NCBI GenBank assembly: GCA_963580455.1
Contig: OY756972.1
Span: forward strand, 13,345,001-13,409,000
Direction: 5' to 3'
DNA: 64,000 bases
Origin: Euonymus europaeus
Lineage: Eukaryota; Streptophyta; Magnoliopsida; Celastrales; Celastraceae
Shown one piece after another: positions 24,291-37,635 of the stretch. Each line of letters begins with the position of its first letter. The stretch's first letter is position 1. The position numbers and the translations under genes were made by a program. The notes beneath the pieces were generated by a model. It did not search any database. It was not told the origin of the DNA and saw only the letters and a program-made list of their open reading frames with translations.

Positions 24291-26210
24291 GTTCCTCAAC
24301 TCTCTCTATGGAGGAGCTTTTAACGGTTTTGTCCATTTGTCATAGAAAGTTGGTGTTTTGGCATCGAAATAATCTATGAAGCTTATACTCATAAAATTTG
24401 ACATATAAGAAAAATAAAAATTGTACACGGAGCAACTTTGATGGTCCGAAGTTGCCCAACTCTGTCTATGAAGGAGCTTTTAACGGTTTTGTCCATTTGT
24501 CATAGAAAGTTGGTGTTTTGGCATCGAAATAATCTAGGAAGCTTATACTCATAAAATTTGACATATAAGAACAATAAAAAGTGTACACGGAGCAACCTTG
24601 ATGGTCCGAAGTTGCTCAACTCTGTCTATGGAGGAGCTTTTAACGATTTTGTCCATTTGTCATAGAAAGTTGTTGTTTTGGCATCGAAATAATGTATGAA
24701 GCTTATATTCATAAAATTTGACATATAAGAACAATAAAAATTGTACACCGAGCAACTTTCATGGTCCGAAGTTGCTCAACTCTCTCTATAGATGAGCTTT
24801 TAACGGTTTTGTCCATTTGTCATAGAAAGTTGGTGTTTTGGCATCGAAATAATCTAGGAAGCTTATACTCATAAAATTTGACATATAAGAACAATAAAAA
24901 GTGTACACGGAGCAACCTTGATGGTCCGAAGTTGCTCAACTCTCTCTATGGAGGAGCTTTTAACGATTTTGTCCATTTGTCATAGAAAGTTGTTGTTTTG
25001 GCATCGAAATAATGTATGAAGCTTATACTCATAAAATTTGACATATAAGAACAATAAAAATTGTACACCGAGCAACTTTCATGGTCCAAAGTTGCTCAAC
25101 TCTCTCTATGGATGAGCTTTTAACGTTTTTGTCCATTTGTGATAGAAAGTTGGTGTTTTGGCATCGAAATAATCTAGGTAGCTTATACTCGTAAAATTTG
25201 ACATAGAAGAACAATAAAAAGTCTATCCCGAGCAACTTTGATAGTCCGAAGTTGCTCAACTCTCTCTATGGAGGAGCTTTTAACGGTTTTGTCCATTTGT
25301 CATAGAAAGTTGTTGTTTTGGCATCGAAATAATCTATGAAGCTTAAACTCGTAAAATTTGACATATAAGAACAATAAAAATTGTACACCGAGCAACTTTA
25401 ATGGTCCGAAGTTGCTCAACTGTCTCTATGGAGGAGCTTTTAACGGTTTTGTCCATTTGTCATAGAAAGTTTGTGTTTTGGCATCGAAATAATCTATGAA
25501 GCTTATACTCATAAAATTTGACATATAAGAACAATAAAAATTGTACACGGAGCAACTTTGATGGTCCGAAGTTGCTCAACTCTGTTTATGGAGGCGCTTT
25601 TAACGATTTTGTCCATTTGTCATAGAAAGTTGGTGTTTTCGCATCGAAATAATATAGGAAGCTTATACTCATAAAATTTGACATATAAGAACAATAAAAA
25701 GTGTACACGGAGCAACCTTGATGGTCCGAAGTTGCTCAACTATTTCTATTGAGGAACTTTTAATGATTTTGTCCATTTGTCATAGAAAGTTGTTGTTTTG
25801 GCAACGAAATAATCTATGAAGCTTATACTCAAAAAATTTGACATATAAGAACATTAAAAATTGTACACCGAGCAACTTTCATGGTCCAAAGTTGCTCAAC
25901 TCTCTCTATGGATGAGCTTTTAACGTTTTTGTCCATTTGTGATAGAAAGTTGGTGTTTTGGCATCGAAATAATCTAGGTAGCTTATACTCGTAAAATTTG
26001 ACATAGAAGAACAATAAAAAGTCTATCCCGAGCAACTTTGATAGTCCGAAGTTGCTCAACTCTCTCTATGGAGGAGCTTTTAACGGTTTTGTCCATTTGT
26101 CATAGAAAGTTGTTGTTTTGGCATCGAAATAATCTATGAAGCTTAAACTCGTAAAACTTGACATATAAGAACAATAAAAAGTGTACACCGAGCAACTTTG
26201 ATGGTCCGAA
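24291..26210 (+). repeat. 12-monomer HOR variant (1920 bp)
   Basis: Delimited by the rare GTTCCTCAAC marker at 24291 and 26211. It shares its first 570 bp and its last 630 bp or so with the next copy, but the middle is different and 160 bp shorter. Conserved ends around a variable middle suggest exchange inside the unit. Confidence 0.75.
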
Positions 26211-28290
26211 GTTCCTCAACTCTCTCTATGGAGGAGCTTTTAACGGTTTTGTCCATTTGTCATAGAAAGTTGGTGTTTTGGCATCGAAATAATCTATGAA
26301 GCTTATACTCATAAAATTTGACATATAAGAAAAATAAAAATTGTACACGGAGCAACTTTGATGGTCCGAAGTTGCCCAACTCTGTCTATGAAGGAGCTTT
26401 TAACGGTTTTGTCCATTTGTCATAGAAAGTTGGTGTTTTGGCATCGAAATAATCTAGGAAGCTTATACTCATAAAATTTGACATATAAGAACAATAAAAA
26501 GTGTACACGGAGCAACCTTGATGGTCCGAAGTTGCTCAACTCTGTCTATGGAGGAGCTTTTAACGATTTTGTCCATTTGTCATAGAAAGTTGTTGTTTTG
26601 GCATCGAAATAATGTATGAAGCTTATACTCATAAAATTTGACATATAAGAACAATAAAAATTGTACACCGAGCAACTTTCATGGTCCGAAGTTGCTCAAC
26701 TCTCTCTATGGATGAGCTTTTAACGGTTTTGTCCATTTGTCATAGAAAGTTGGTGTTTTGGCATCGAAATAATCTAGGGAGCTTATACTCGTAAAATTTG
26801 ACATAGAAGAACAATAAAAAGTCTATCCCGAGCAACTTTGATAGTCCGAAGTTGCTCAACTCTCTCTATGGAGGAGCTTTTAACGGTTTTGTCCATTTGT
26901 CATAGAAAGTTGGTGTTTTGGCATCGAAATAATCTACGAAGCTTATACTCATAAAATTTGACATATAAGAACAATAAAAAGTGTACACGGAGCAACCCTT
27001 ATGGTCCGAAGTTGCTCAACTCTGTCTATGGAGGAGCTTTTAACGGTTTTGTCCATTTGTCATAGAAAGTTGGTGTTTGGCATCGAAATAATATAGGGAG
27101 CATATACTCGTAAAATTTGACATAGAAGAACAATAAAAAGTCTATCCCGAGCAACTTTGATAGTCCGAAGTTGCTCAACTCTCTCTATGGATGAGCTTTT
27201 AACGGTTTTGTCCATTTGTCATAGAAAGTTGTTATTTTGGCATCGAAATAATCAAGGAAGCTTATACTCGTAAAATTTGACATAGAAGAACAATAAAAAG
27301 TCTATCCCGAGCAACTTTGATAGTCCGAAGTTGCTCAACACTCTCTATGGAGGAGCTTTTAATGGTTTTGTCTATTTGTCATAGAAAGTTGGTGTTTTGG
27401 CATCGAAATAATCTATGAAGCTTAAACTCGTAAAATTTGACATATAAGAACAATAAAAAGTGTACACCGAGCAACTTTAATGGTCCGAAGTTGCTCATCT
27501 GTCTCTATGGAGGAGCTTTTAACGGTTTTGTCCATTTGTCATAGAAAGTTTGTGTTTTGGCATCGAAATAATCTATGAAGCTTATACTCATAAAATTTGA
27601 CATATAAGAACAATAAAAATTGTACACGGAGCAACTTTGATGGTCCGAAGTTGCTCAACTCTGTTTATGGAGGCTCTTTTAACGATTTTGTCCATTTGTC
27701 ATAGAAAGTTGGTGTTTTCGCATCGAAATAATCTAGGAAGCTTATACTCATAAAATTTGACATATAAGAACAATAAAAAGTGTACACGGAGCAACCTTGA
27801 TGGTCCGAAGTTGCTCAACTATAATCTATAGAGGAGCTTTTAATGATTTTGTCCATTTGTCATAGAAAGTTGTTGTTTTGGCAACGAAATAATCTATGAA
27901 GCTTATACTCAAAAAATTTGACATATAAGAACATTAAAAATTGTACACCGAGCAACTTTCATGGTCCAAAGTTGCTCAACTCTCTCTATGGATGAGCTTT
28001 TAACGTTTTTATCCATTTGTGATAGAAAGTTGGTGTTTTGGCATCGAAATAATCTAGGTAGCTTATACTCGTAAAATTTGACATAGAACAACAATAAAAA
28101 GTCTATCCCGAGCAACTTTGATAGTCCGAAGTTGCTCAACTCTCTCTATGGAGGAGCTTTTAACGGTTTTGTCCATTTGTCATAGAAAGTTGTTGTTTTG
28201 GCATCGAAATAATCTATGAAGCTTAAACTCGTAAAATTTGACATATAAGAACAATAAAAAGTGTACACCGAGCAACTTTGATGGTCCGAA
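26211..28290 (+). repeat. 13-monomer HOR (2080 bp), copy 1
   Basis: From GTTCCTCAAC at 26211 to the next at 28291. It includes a 159-bp unit (GGTGTTTGGCATCG at about 27073), AATATAGGGAGCATATAC at about 27091 and CAACTATAATCTATAGAGG at about 27817 (one extra base, private). Confidence 0.8.
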
Positions 28291-30368
28291 GTTCCTCAAC
28301 TTTCTCTATGGAGGAGCTTTTAACGGTTTTGTCCATTTGTCATAGAAAGTTGGTGTTTTGGCATCGAAATAATCTATGAAGCTTATACTCATAAAATTTG
28401 ACATATAAGAAAAATAAAAATTGTACACGGAGCAACTTTGATGGTCCGAAGTTGCTCAACTCTGTCTATGAAGGAGCTTTTAACGGTTTTGTCCATTTGT
28501 CATAGAAAGTTGGTGTTTTGGCATCGAAATAATCTAGGAAGCTTATACTCATAAAATTTGACATATAAGAACAATAAAAAGTGTACACGGAGCAACCTTG
28601 ATGGTCCGAAGTTGCTCAACTCTGTCTATGGAGGAGCTTTTAACGATTTTGTCCATTTGTGATAGAAAGTTGTTGTTTTGGCATCGAAATAATGTATGAA
28701 GCTTATACTCATAAAATTTGACATATAAGAACAGTAAAAATTGTACACCGAGCAACTTTCATGGTCCGTAGTTGCTCAACTCTCTCTATGGATGAGCTTT
28801 TAACGGTTTTGTCCATTTGTCATAGAAAGTTGGTGTTTTGGCATCGAAATAATCTAGGGAGCTTATACTCGTAAAATTTGACATAGAAGAACAATAAAAA
28901 GTCTATCCCGAGCAACTTTGATAGTCCGAAGTTGCTCAACTCTCTCTATGGAGGAGCTTTTAACGGTTTTGTCCATTTGTCATAGAAAGTTGGTGTTTTG
29001 GCATCGAAATAATCTACGAAGCTTATACTCATAAAATTTGACATATAAGAACAATAAAAAGTGTACACGGAGCAACCTTTATGGTCCGAAGTTGCTCAAC
29101 TCTGTCTATGGAGGAGCTTTTAACGGTTTTGTCCATTTGTCATAGAAAGTTGGTGTTTGGCATCGAAATAATGTAGGGAGCTTATACTCGTAAAATTTGA
29201 CATAGAAGAACAATAAAAAGTCTATCCCGAGCAACTTTGATAGTCCGAAGTTGCTCAACTCTCTCTATGGATGAGCTTTTAACGGTTTTGTACATTTGTC
29301 ATAGAAAATTGGTGTTTTGGCATCGAAATAATCAAGGGAGCTTATACTCGTAAAATTTGACATAGAAGAACAATAAAAAGTCTATCCCGAGCAACTTTGA
29401 TAGTCCGAAGTTGCTCAACTCTCTCTATGGAGGAGCTTTTAATGGTTTTGTCTATTTGTCATAGAAAGTTGGTGTTTTGGCATCGAAATAATCTATGAAG
29501 ATTAAACTCGTAAAATTTGACATATAAGAACAATAAAAAGTGTACACCGAGCAACTTTAATGGTCCGAAGTTGCTCAACTGTCTCTATGGAGGAGCTTTT
29601 AACGGTTTTGTCCATTTGTCATAGAAAGTTTGTGTTTTGGCATCGAAATAATCTATGAAGCTTATACTCATAAAATTTGGCATATAAGAACAATAAAAAT
29701 TGTACACGGAGCAACTTTGATGGTCCGAAGTTGCTCAACCTGTTAATGGAGGCGCTTTTAACGATTTTGTCCATTTGTCATAGAAAGTTGGTGTTTTCAC
29801 ATCGAAATAATCTAGGAAGCTTATACTCATAAAATTTGACATATAAGAACAATAAAAAGTGTACACGGAGCAACCTTGATGGTCCGAAGTTGCTCAACTA
29901 TTTCTATAGAGGAGCTTTTAATGATTTTGTCCATTTGTCATAGAAAGTTGTTGTTTTGGCAACGAAATAATCTATGAAGCTTATACTCAAAAAATTTGAC
30001 ATATAAGAACATTAAAAATTGTACACCGAGCAACTTTCATGGTCCAAAGTTGCTCAACTCTCTCTATGGATGAGCTTTTAACGTTTTTGTCCATTTGTGA
30101 TACAAAGTTGGTGTTTTGGCATCGAAATAATCAAGGTAGCTTATACTCGTAAAATTTGACATAGAAGAACAATAAAAAGTCTATCCCGAGCAACTTTGAT
30201 AGTCCGAAGTTGCTCAACTCTCTCTATGGAGGAGCTTTTAACGGTTTTGTCCATTTGTCATAGAAAGTTGTTGTTTTGGCATCGAAATAATCTATGAAGC
30301 TTAAACTCGTAAAATTTAACATATAAGAACAATAAAAAGTGTACACCGAGCAACTTTGATGGTCCGAA
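28291..30368 (+). repeat. 13-monomer HOR (2078 bp), copy 2
   Basis: Near-identical to copy 1, including the 159-bp GGTGTTTGGCATCG unit at about 29153. Private one-base loss at about 29738 (CAACCTGTTAATGG). By eye about 98-99% identity. Confidence 0.8.
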
Positions 30369-32289
30369 GTTCCTCAACTGTCTCTATGGAGGAGCTTTTA
30401 ACGGTTTTGTCCATTTGTCATAGAAAGTTGGTGTTTTGGCATCGAAATAATCTATGAAGCTTATACTCATAAAATTTGACATATAAGAAAAATAAAAATT
30501 GTACACGGAGCAACTTTGATGGTCCGAAGTTGCTCAACTCTGTCTATGAAGGAGCTTTTAACGGTTTTGTCCATTTGTCATAGAAAGTTGGTGTTTTGGC
30601 ATCGAAATAATCTAGGAAGCTTATACTCATAAAATTTGACATATAAGAACAATAAAAAGTGTACACGGAGCAACCTTGATGGTCCGAAGTTGCTCAACTC
30701 TGTCTATGGAGGAGCTTTTAACGATTTTGTCCATTTGTCATAGAAAGTTGTTGTTTTGGCATCGAAATAATGTATGAAGCTTATACTCATAAAATTTGAC
30801 ATATAAGAACAATAAAAATTGTACACCGAGCAACTTTCATGGTCCGAAGTTGCTCAACTCTCTCTATGGATGAGCTTTTAACGGTTTTGTCCATTTGTCA
30901 TAGAAAGTTGGTGTTTTGGCATCGAAATAATCTAGGGAGCTTATACTCGTAAAATTTGACATAGAAGAACAATAAAAAGTCTATCCCGAGCAACTTTGAT
31001 AGTCCGAAGTTGCTCAACTCTGTCTATGGAGGAGCTTTTAACGGTTTTGTCGATTTGTCATAAAAAGTTGGTGTTTTGGCATCGAAATAATCTAGGAAGC
31101 TTATACTCATAAAATTTGACATATAAAGAACAATAAAAAGTGTACACGGAGCAACCTTGATGGTCCGAAGTTGCTCAACTCTGTCTATGGAAGAGGTTTT
31201 AACGATTTTGTCCATTTGTCATAGAAAGTTGTTGTTTTGGCATCGAAATAATCTATGAAGATTACACTCATAAAATTTGACATATAAGAACAATAAAAAT
31301 TGTACACCGAGCAACTTTCATGGTCCGAAGTTGCTCAACTCTCTCTATGGATGAGCTTTAAACGTTTTTGTCCATTTGTGATAGAAAGTTGGTGTTTTGG
31401 CATCGAAATAATCTAGGTAGCTTATACTCGTAGAATTTGACATAGAAGAACAATAAAAAGTCTATCCCGAGCAACTTTGATAGTCCGAAGTTGCTCAACT
31501 CTCTCTATGGAGGAGCTTTTAACGGTTTTGTCCATTTGTCATAGAAAGTTTGTGTTTTGGCATCGAAATAATCTATGAAGCTTATACTCATAAAATTTGA
31601 CATATAAGAACAATAAAAATTGTACACGGAGCAACTTTGATGGTCCGAAGTTGCTCAACTCTGTTTATGGAGGCGCTTTTAACGATTTTGTCCATTTGTC
31701 ATAGAAAGTTGGTGTTTTCGCATCGAAATAATCTAGGAAGCTTATACTCATAAAATTTGACATATAAGAACCATAAAAAGTGTACACGGAGCAACCTTGA
31801 TGGTCCGAAGTTGCTCAACTATTTCTATAGAGGAGCTTTTAATGATTTTGTCCATTTGTCATAGAAAGTTGTTGTTTTGGCAACGAAATAATCTATGAAG
31901 CTTATACTCAAAAAATTTGACATATAAGAACATTAAAAATTGTACACCGAGCAACTTTCATGGTCCAAAGTGGCTCAACTCTCTCTATGGATGAGCTTTT
32001 AACGTTTTTGTCCATTTGTGATAGAAAGTTGGCGTTTTGGCATCAAAATAATCTAGGTAGCTTATACTCGTAAAATTTGACATAGAACAACAATAAAAAG
32101 TCTATCCCGAGCAACTTTGATAGTCCGAAGTTGCTCAACTCTCTCTATGGAGGAGCTTTTAACGGTTTTGTCCATTTGTCATAGAAAGTTGTTGTTTTGG
32201 CATCGAAATAATCTATGAAGCTTAAACTCGTAAAATTTGACATATAAGAACAATAAAAAGTGTACACCGAGCAACTTTGATGGTCCGAA
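30369..32289 (+). repeat. 12-monomer HOR (1921 bp), copy 3
   Basis: Begins and ends like copies 1 and 2, but the middle carries GTTTTGTCGATTTGTCATAAAAAG (from about 31043) with a unit containing CATATAAAGAAC (one extra base at about 31125) and GATTACACTC. Confidence 0.78.
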
Positions 32290-33280
32290 GTTCCTCAACT
32301 GTCTCTATGGAGGAGCTTTTAACGGTTTTGTCCATTTGTCATAGAAAGTTGGTGTTTTGGCATCGAAATAATCTATGAAGCTTATACTCATAAAATTTGA
32401 CATATAAGAAAAATAAAAATTGTACACGGAGCAACTTTGATGGTCCGAAGTTGCTCAACTCTGTCTATGAAGGAGCTTTTAACGGTTTTGTCCATTTGTC
32501 ATAGAAAGTTGATGTTTTGGCATCGAAATAATCTAGGAAGCTTATACTCATAAAATTTGACATATAAGAACAATAAAAAGTGTACACGGAGCAACCTTGA
32601 TGGTCCGAAGTTGCTCAACTCTGTCTATGGAGGAGCTTTTAACGATTTTGTCCATTTGTCATAGAAAGTTGTTGTTTTGGCATCGAAATAATGTATGAAG
32701 CTTATACTCATAAAATTTGACATATAAGAACAATAAAAATTGTACACCGAGCAACTTTCATGGTCCGAAGTTGCTCAACTCTCTCTATGGATGAGCTTTT
32801 AACGGTTTTGTCCATTTGTCATAGAAAGTTGGTGTTTTGGCATCGAAATAATCTAGGGAGCTTATACTCGTAAAATTTGACATAGAAGAACAATAAAAAG
32901 TCTATCCCGAGCAACTTTGATAGTCCGAAGTTGCTCAACTCTGTCTATGGAGGAGCTTTTAACGGTTTTGTCGATTTGTCATAAAAAGTTGGTGTTTTGG
33001 CATCGAAATAATCTAGGAAGCTTATACTCATAAAATTTGACATATAAAGAACAATAAAAAGTGTACACGGAGCAACCTTGATGGTCCGAAGTTGCTCAAC
33101 TCTGTCTAAGGAAGTGCTTTTAACGATTTTGTTCATTTGTCATAGAAAGTTGTTGTTTTGGCATCGAAATAATCTATGAAGATTACACTCATAAAATTTG
33201 ACATATAAGAACAATAAAAATTGTACACCGAGCAACTTTCATGCTCCGAAGTTGCTCAACTCTCTCTATGGATGAGCTTT
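32290..33280 (+). repeat. 12-monomer HOR, copy 4, partial
   Basis: Matches copy 3 at offset 1921, including the CATATAAAGAAC unit at about 33046 and GATTACACTC at about 33182. It leaves the HOR at about 33280. The last unit of the TTTCATGGTCCAAAG type in the window is just upstream, at about 31970. Confidence 0.78.
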
Positions 33281-35620
33281 TAACGGTTTTGTCCATTTGC
33301 CATAGAAAGTTGGTGTTTTGGCATCGAAATAATCTAGGGAGCGTAGACTCGTAAAATTTGACATAGAAGAACAATAAAAAGTCTATCCCGAGCAACTTTG
33401 ATAGTCCGAAGTTGCTCAACTCTCTCTATGGAGGAGCTTTTAACGGTTTTGTCCATTTGTCATAGAAAGTTGGTGTTTTGGCATCAAAATAATCTACGAA
33501 GCTTATACTCATAAAATTTGACATATAAGAACAATAAAAAGTGTACACGGAGCAACCTTTATGGTCCGAAGTTGCTCAACTCTGTCTATGGAAGAGCTTT
33601 TAACGATTTTTTCCATTTGTCATAGAAAGTTGTTGTTTTGGCATCGAAATAATCTATGAAGCTTATACTCATAAAATTTGACATATAAGAACAATAAAAA
33701 TTGTACACCGAGCAACTTTCATGGTCCGAAGTTGCTCAAATCTCTATATGGATGAGCTTTTAACGGTTTTGTCCATTTGTCATAGAAAGTTGGTGTTTTG
33801 GCATCGAAATAATCTAGGGAGCTTATACTCGTAAAATTTGACATAGAAGTACAATAAAAAGTCTATCCCGAGTAACTTTGATAGTCCGAAGTTGCTCAAC
33901 TCTCTCTATGGAGGAGCTTTTAACGGTTTTGTCCATTTGTCATAGAAAGTTGGTGTTTTGGCATCTAAATAATCTATGAAGCTTAAACTCGTAAAATTTG
34001 ACATATAGGAACAATAAAAAGTGTACACCGAGCAATTTTGATGGTCCGAATTTGCTCAACTGTCTCTATGGAAGAGCTTTTAACGGTTTCGTCCATTTGT
34101 CATAGAAAGTTGGTGTTTTGGCATCGAAATAATCAATGAAGGTTATACTCATAAAATTTGACATATAAGAACAATAAAAATTGTACATCGAGCAACTTTC
34201 ATGGTCCGAAGTTGCTCAACTCTCTCTATGGAGGAGCTTTTAACAGTTTTGTCCATTTGTCATAGAAAGCTGGTGTTTTGGCATCGAAATAATCTAGGGA
34301 GCTTATACTCGTAAAATTTGACATAGAAGAACAATAAAAAGTGTATCCCGAGCAACTTTGATAGTCCGAAGTTGCTCAACTCTCTCTATGGAGGAGCTTT
34401 TAACGGTTTTGTCCATTTGTCATAGAAAGTTGGTGTTTTGGCATCGAAATAATCTATAAAGCTTAAACTCGTAAAATTTGACATATAAGAACAATAAAAA
34501 GAGTACACCGAGCAACCTTGATGGTCCGAAGTTGCTCAACTCTGTCTATGGAGGAGCTTTTAACGATTTTGTCAATTTGTCATAGAAAGTTGGTGTTTTC
34601 GCATCGAAATAATCTAGGGAGCTTAGACTCGTAAAATTTGACATAGAAGAACAATAAAAAGTCTATCCCGAGCAACTTTGATAGTCCGAAGTTGCTCAAC
34701 TCTCTCTATGGAGGAGCTTTTAACGGTTTTGTCCATTTGTCATAGAAAGTTGGTGTTTTGGCATCGAAATAATCTACGAAGCTTATACTCATAAAATTTG
34801 ACGTATAAGAACAATAAAAAGTGTACACGGAGCAACCTTTATGGTCCGAAGTTGCTCAACTCTCTATATGGATGAGCTTTTAACGGTTTTGTCCATTTGT
34901 CATAGAAAGTTGGTGTTTTGGCATCGAAATAATCTACCAAGCTTATACTCATAAAATTTGACGTATAAGAACAATAAAAAGTGTACACGGAGCAACCTTT
35001 ATGGTCCGAAGTTGCTAAACTCTGTCTATGGAAGAGCTTTTAACGATTTTTTCCATTTGTCATAGAAAGTTGTTGTTTTGGCATCGAAATAATCTATGAA
35101 GCTTATACTCATAAAATTTGACATATAAGAACAATAAAAATTGTACACCGAGCAACTTTTATGGTCCGAAGTTGCTCAACTCTCTATATGGATGAGCTTT
35201 TAACGGTTTTGTCCATTTGTCATAGAAAGTTGGTGTTTTGGCATCGAAATAATCTAGGGAGCTTATACTCGTAAAATTTGACATAGAAGAACAATAAAAA
35301 GTCTATCCCGAGTAACTTTGATAGTCCGAAGTTGCTCAACTCTCTCTATGGAGGAGCTTTTAACGGTTTTGTCCATTTGTCATAGAAAGTTGGTGTTTTG
35401 GCATCTAAATAATCTATGAAGCTTAAACTCGTAAAATTTGACATATAAGAACAATAAAAAGTGTACACCGAGCAATTTTGATGGTCCGAAGTTGCTCAAC
35501 TGTCTCTATGGAAGAGCTTTTAACGGTTTTGTCCATTTGTCATAGAAAGTTGGTGTTTTGGCATCGAAATAATATATGAAGCTTATACTCATAAAATTTG
35601 ACATATAAGAACAATAAAAA
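33281..35620 (+). repeat. Mosaic with 1440- and 1600-bp repeats
   Basis: CATCTAAATAATCTATG at about 33962 recurs at 35402 (1440 bp). AATCAATGAAGGTTATACTC at about 34131 recurs at 35731 (1600 bp), as does CATAGAAAGCTGG (34261, 35861). Two overlapping offsets show that different duplications used the same monomers. TTTCGTCC, common in the right third, first appears here at about 34087. No gene is seen. Confidence 0.75.
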
Positions 35621-37379
35621 TTGTACACCGAGCAACTTTGATGGTCCGAAGTTGCTCAACTATCTCTATGGAAGAGCTTTTAACGGTTTCGTCCATTTGT
35701 CATAGAAAGTTGGTGTTTTGGCATCGAAATAATCAATGAAGGTTATACTCATAAAATTTGACATATAAGAAAAATAAAAATTGTACATCGAGCAACTTTC
35801 ATGGTCCGAAGTTGTTCAACTCTCTCTATGGAGGAGTTTTTAACAGTTTTGTCCATTTGTCATAGAAAGCTGGTGTTTTGGCATCGAAATAATCTAGGGA
35901 GCTTATACTCGTAAAATTTGACATAGAAGAACAATAAAAAGTCTATCCCGAGCAAATTTGATAGTCCGAAGTTGCTCAACTCTCTCTATGGAGGAGCTTT
36001 TAACGGTTTTGTCCATTTGTCATAGAAAGTTGGTGTTTTGGCATCGAAATAATCTATGAAGCTTAAACTCGTAAAATTTGACATATAAGAATAATAAAAA
36101 GAGTACACCGAGCAACTTTGATGGTCCGAAGTTGCTCAACTGTCTCTATGGAGGAGCTTTTAACGGTTTTGTTCATTTGTCATAGAAAGTTGGTGTTTTG
36201 GCATCGAAATAATCTACGAAGCTTATACTCATAAAATTTGACATATAAGAACAATAAAAAGTGTACACGGAGCAACCTTTATGGTCCGAAGTTGCTCAAC
36301 TCTGTCTATGGAAGAGCTTTTAACGATTTTGTCCATTTGTCATAGAAAGTTGTTGTTTTGGCATCGAAATAATCTATGAAGCTTATACTCATAAAATTTG
36401 ACATATAAGAACAATAAAAATTGTACACCGAGCAACTTTCATGGTCCGAAGTTGCTCAACTCTCTATATGGATGAGCTTTTAACGGTTTTGTCCATTTGT
36501 CATAGAAAGTTGGTGTTTTGGCATCGAAATAATCTAGGGAGCTTATACTCGTAAAATTTGACATAGAAGAACAATAAAAATTGTACACCGAGCAACTTTG
36601 ATGGTCCGAAGTTGCTCAACTATCTCTATGGAGGAGCTTTTAACGGTTTCGTCCATTTGTCATAGAAAGTTGTGTTTTGGCATCAAAATAATCAATGAAG
36701 GTTATACTCATAAAATTTGACATATAAGAAAAATAAAAATTGTACATCGAGCAACTTTCATGGTCCGAAGTTGCTCAACTCTCCCTATGGAGGAGTTTTT
36801 AACAGTTTTGTCCATTTGTCATAGAAAGCTGGTGTTTTGGCATCGAAATAATCTAGGGAGCTTATACTCGTAAAATTTGACATAGAAGAACAATAAAAAG
36901 TCTATCCCGAGCAACTTTGATAGTCCGAAGTTGCTCAACTCTCTCTATGGAGGAGCTTTTAACGGTTTTGTCCATTTGTCATAGAAAGTTGGTGTTTTGG
37001 CATCGAAATAATCTATGAAGCTTAAACTCGTAAAATTTGACATATAAGAACAATAAAAAGAGTACACCGAGCAACTTTGATGGTCCGAAGTTGCTCAACT
37101 GTCTCTATGGAGGAGCTTTTAACGGTTTTGTCCATTTGTCATAGAAAGTTGGTGTTTTGGCATCGAAATAATCTACGAAGCTTATACTCATAAAATTTGA
37201 CATATAAGAACAATAAAAAGTGTACACGGAGCAACCTTTATGGTCCGAAGTTGCTCAACTCTGTCTATGGAAGAGCTTTTAACGATTTTGTCCATTTGTC
37301 ATAGAAAGTTGTTGTTTTGGCATCGAAATAATCTATGAAGCTTATACTCATAAAATTTGACATATAAGAACAATAAAAA
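35621..37379 (+). repeat. 6-monomer HOR (960 bp), two copies
   Basis: 35621-36420 matches 36581-37379. Offset is 960, falling to 959 after a one-base loss at about 36673 (AAGTTGTGTTTTGG). Markers: CATAGAAAGCTGG at 35861 and 36820, and AAAAAGAGTACACCGAGC at about 36096 and 37055. Confidence 0.78.
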
Positions 37380-37635
37380 GAGTACACCGAGCAACTTTGA
37401 TGGTCCGAAGTTGCTCAACTGTCTCTATGGAGGAGCTTTTAACGGTTTTGTCCATTTGTCATAGAAAGTTGGTGTTTTGGCATCGAAATAATCTACGAAG
37501 CTTATACTCATAAAATTTGACATACAAGAACAATAAAAAGTGTACACGGAGCAACCTTTATGGTCCGAGGTTGCTCAACTCTGTCTATTGAAGAGCCTTT
37601 AACGATTTTGTCCATTTGTCATAGAAAGTTGTTGT
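37054..37635 (+). repeat. Tandem dimer (2 x 320 bp)
   Basis: The pair of units starting with AGAGTACACCGAGC at 37054 is repeated at 37374, with AATCTACGAAGC and GCAACCTTTATGG in both. The second copy has more private changes (CATACAAG, TCCGAGG, GAGCCTTTAACG). Confidence 0.72.
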
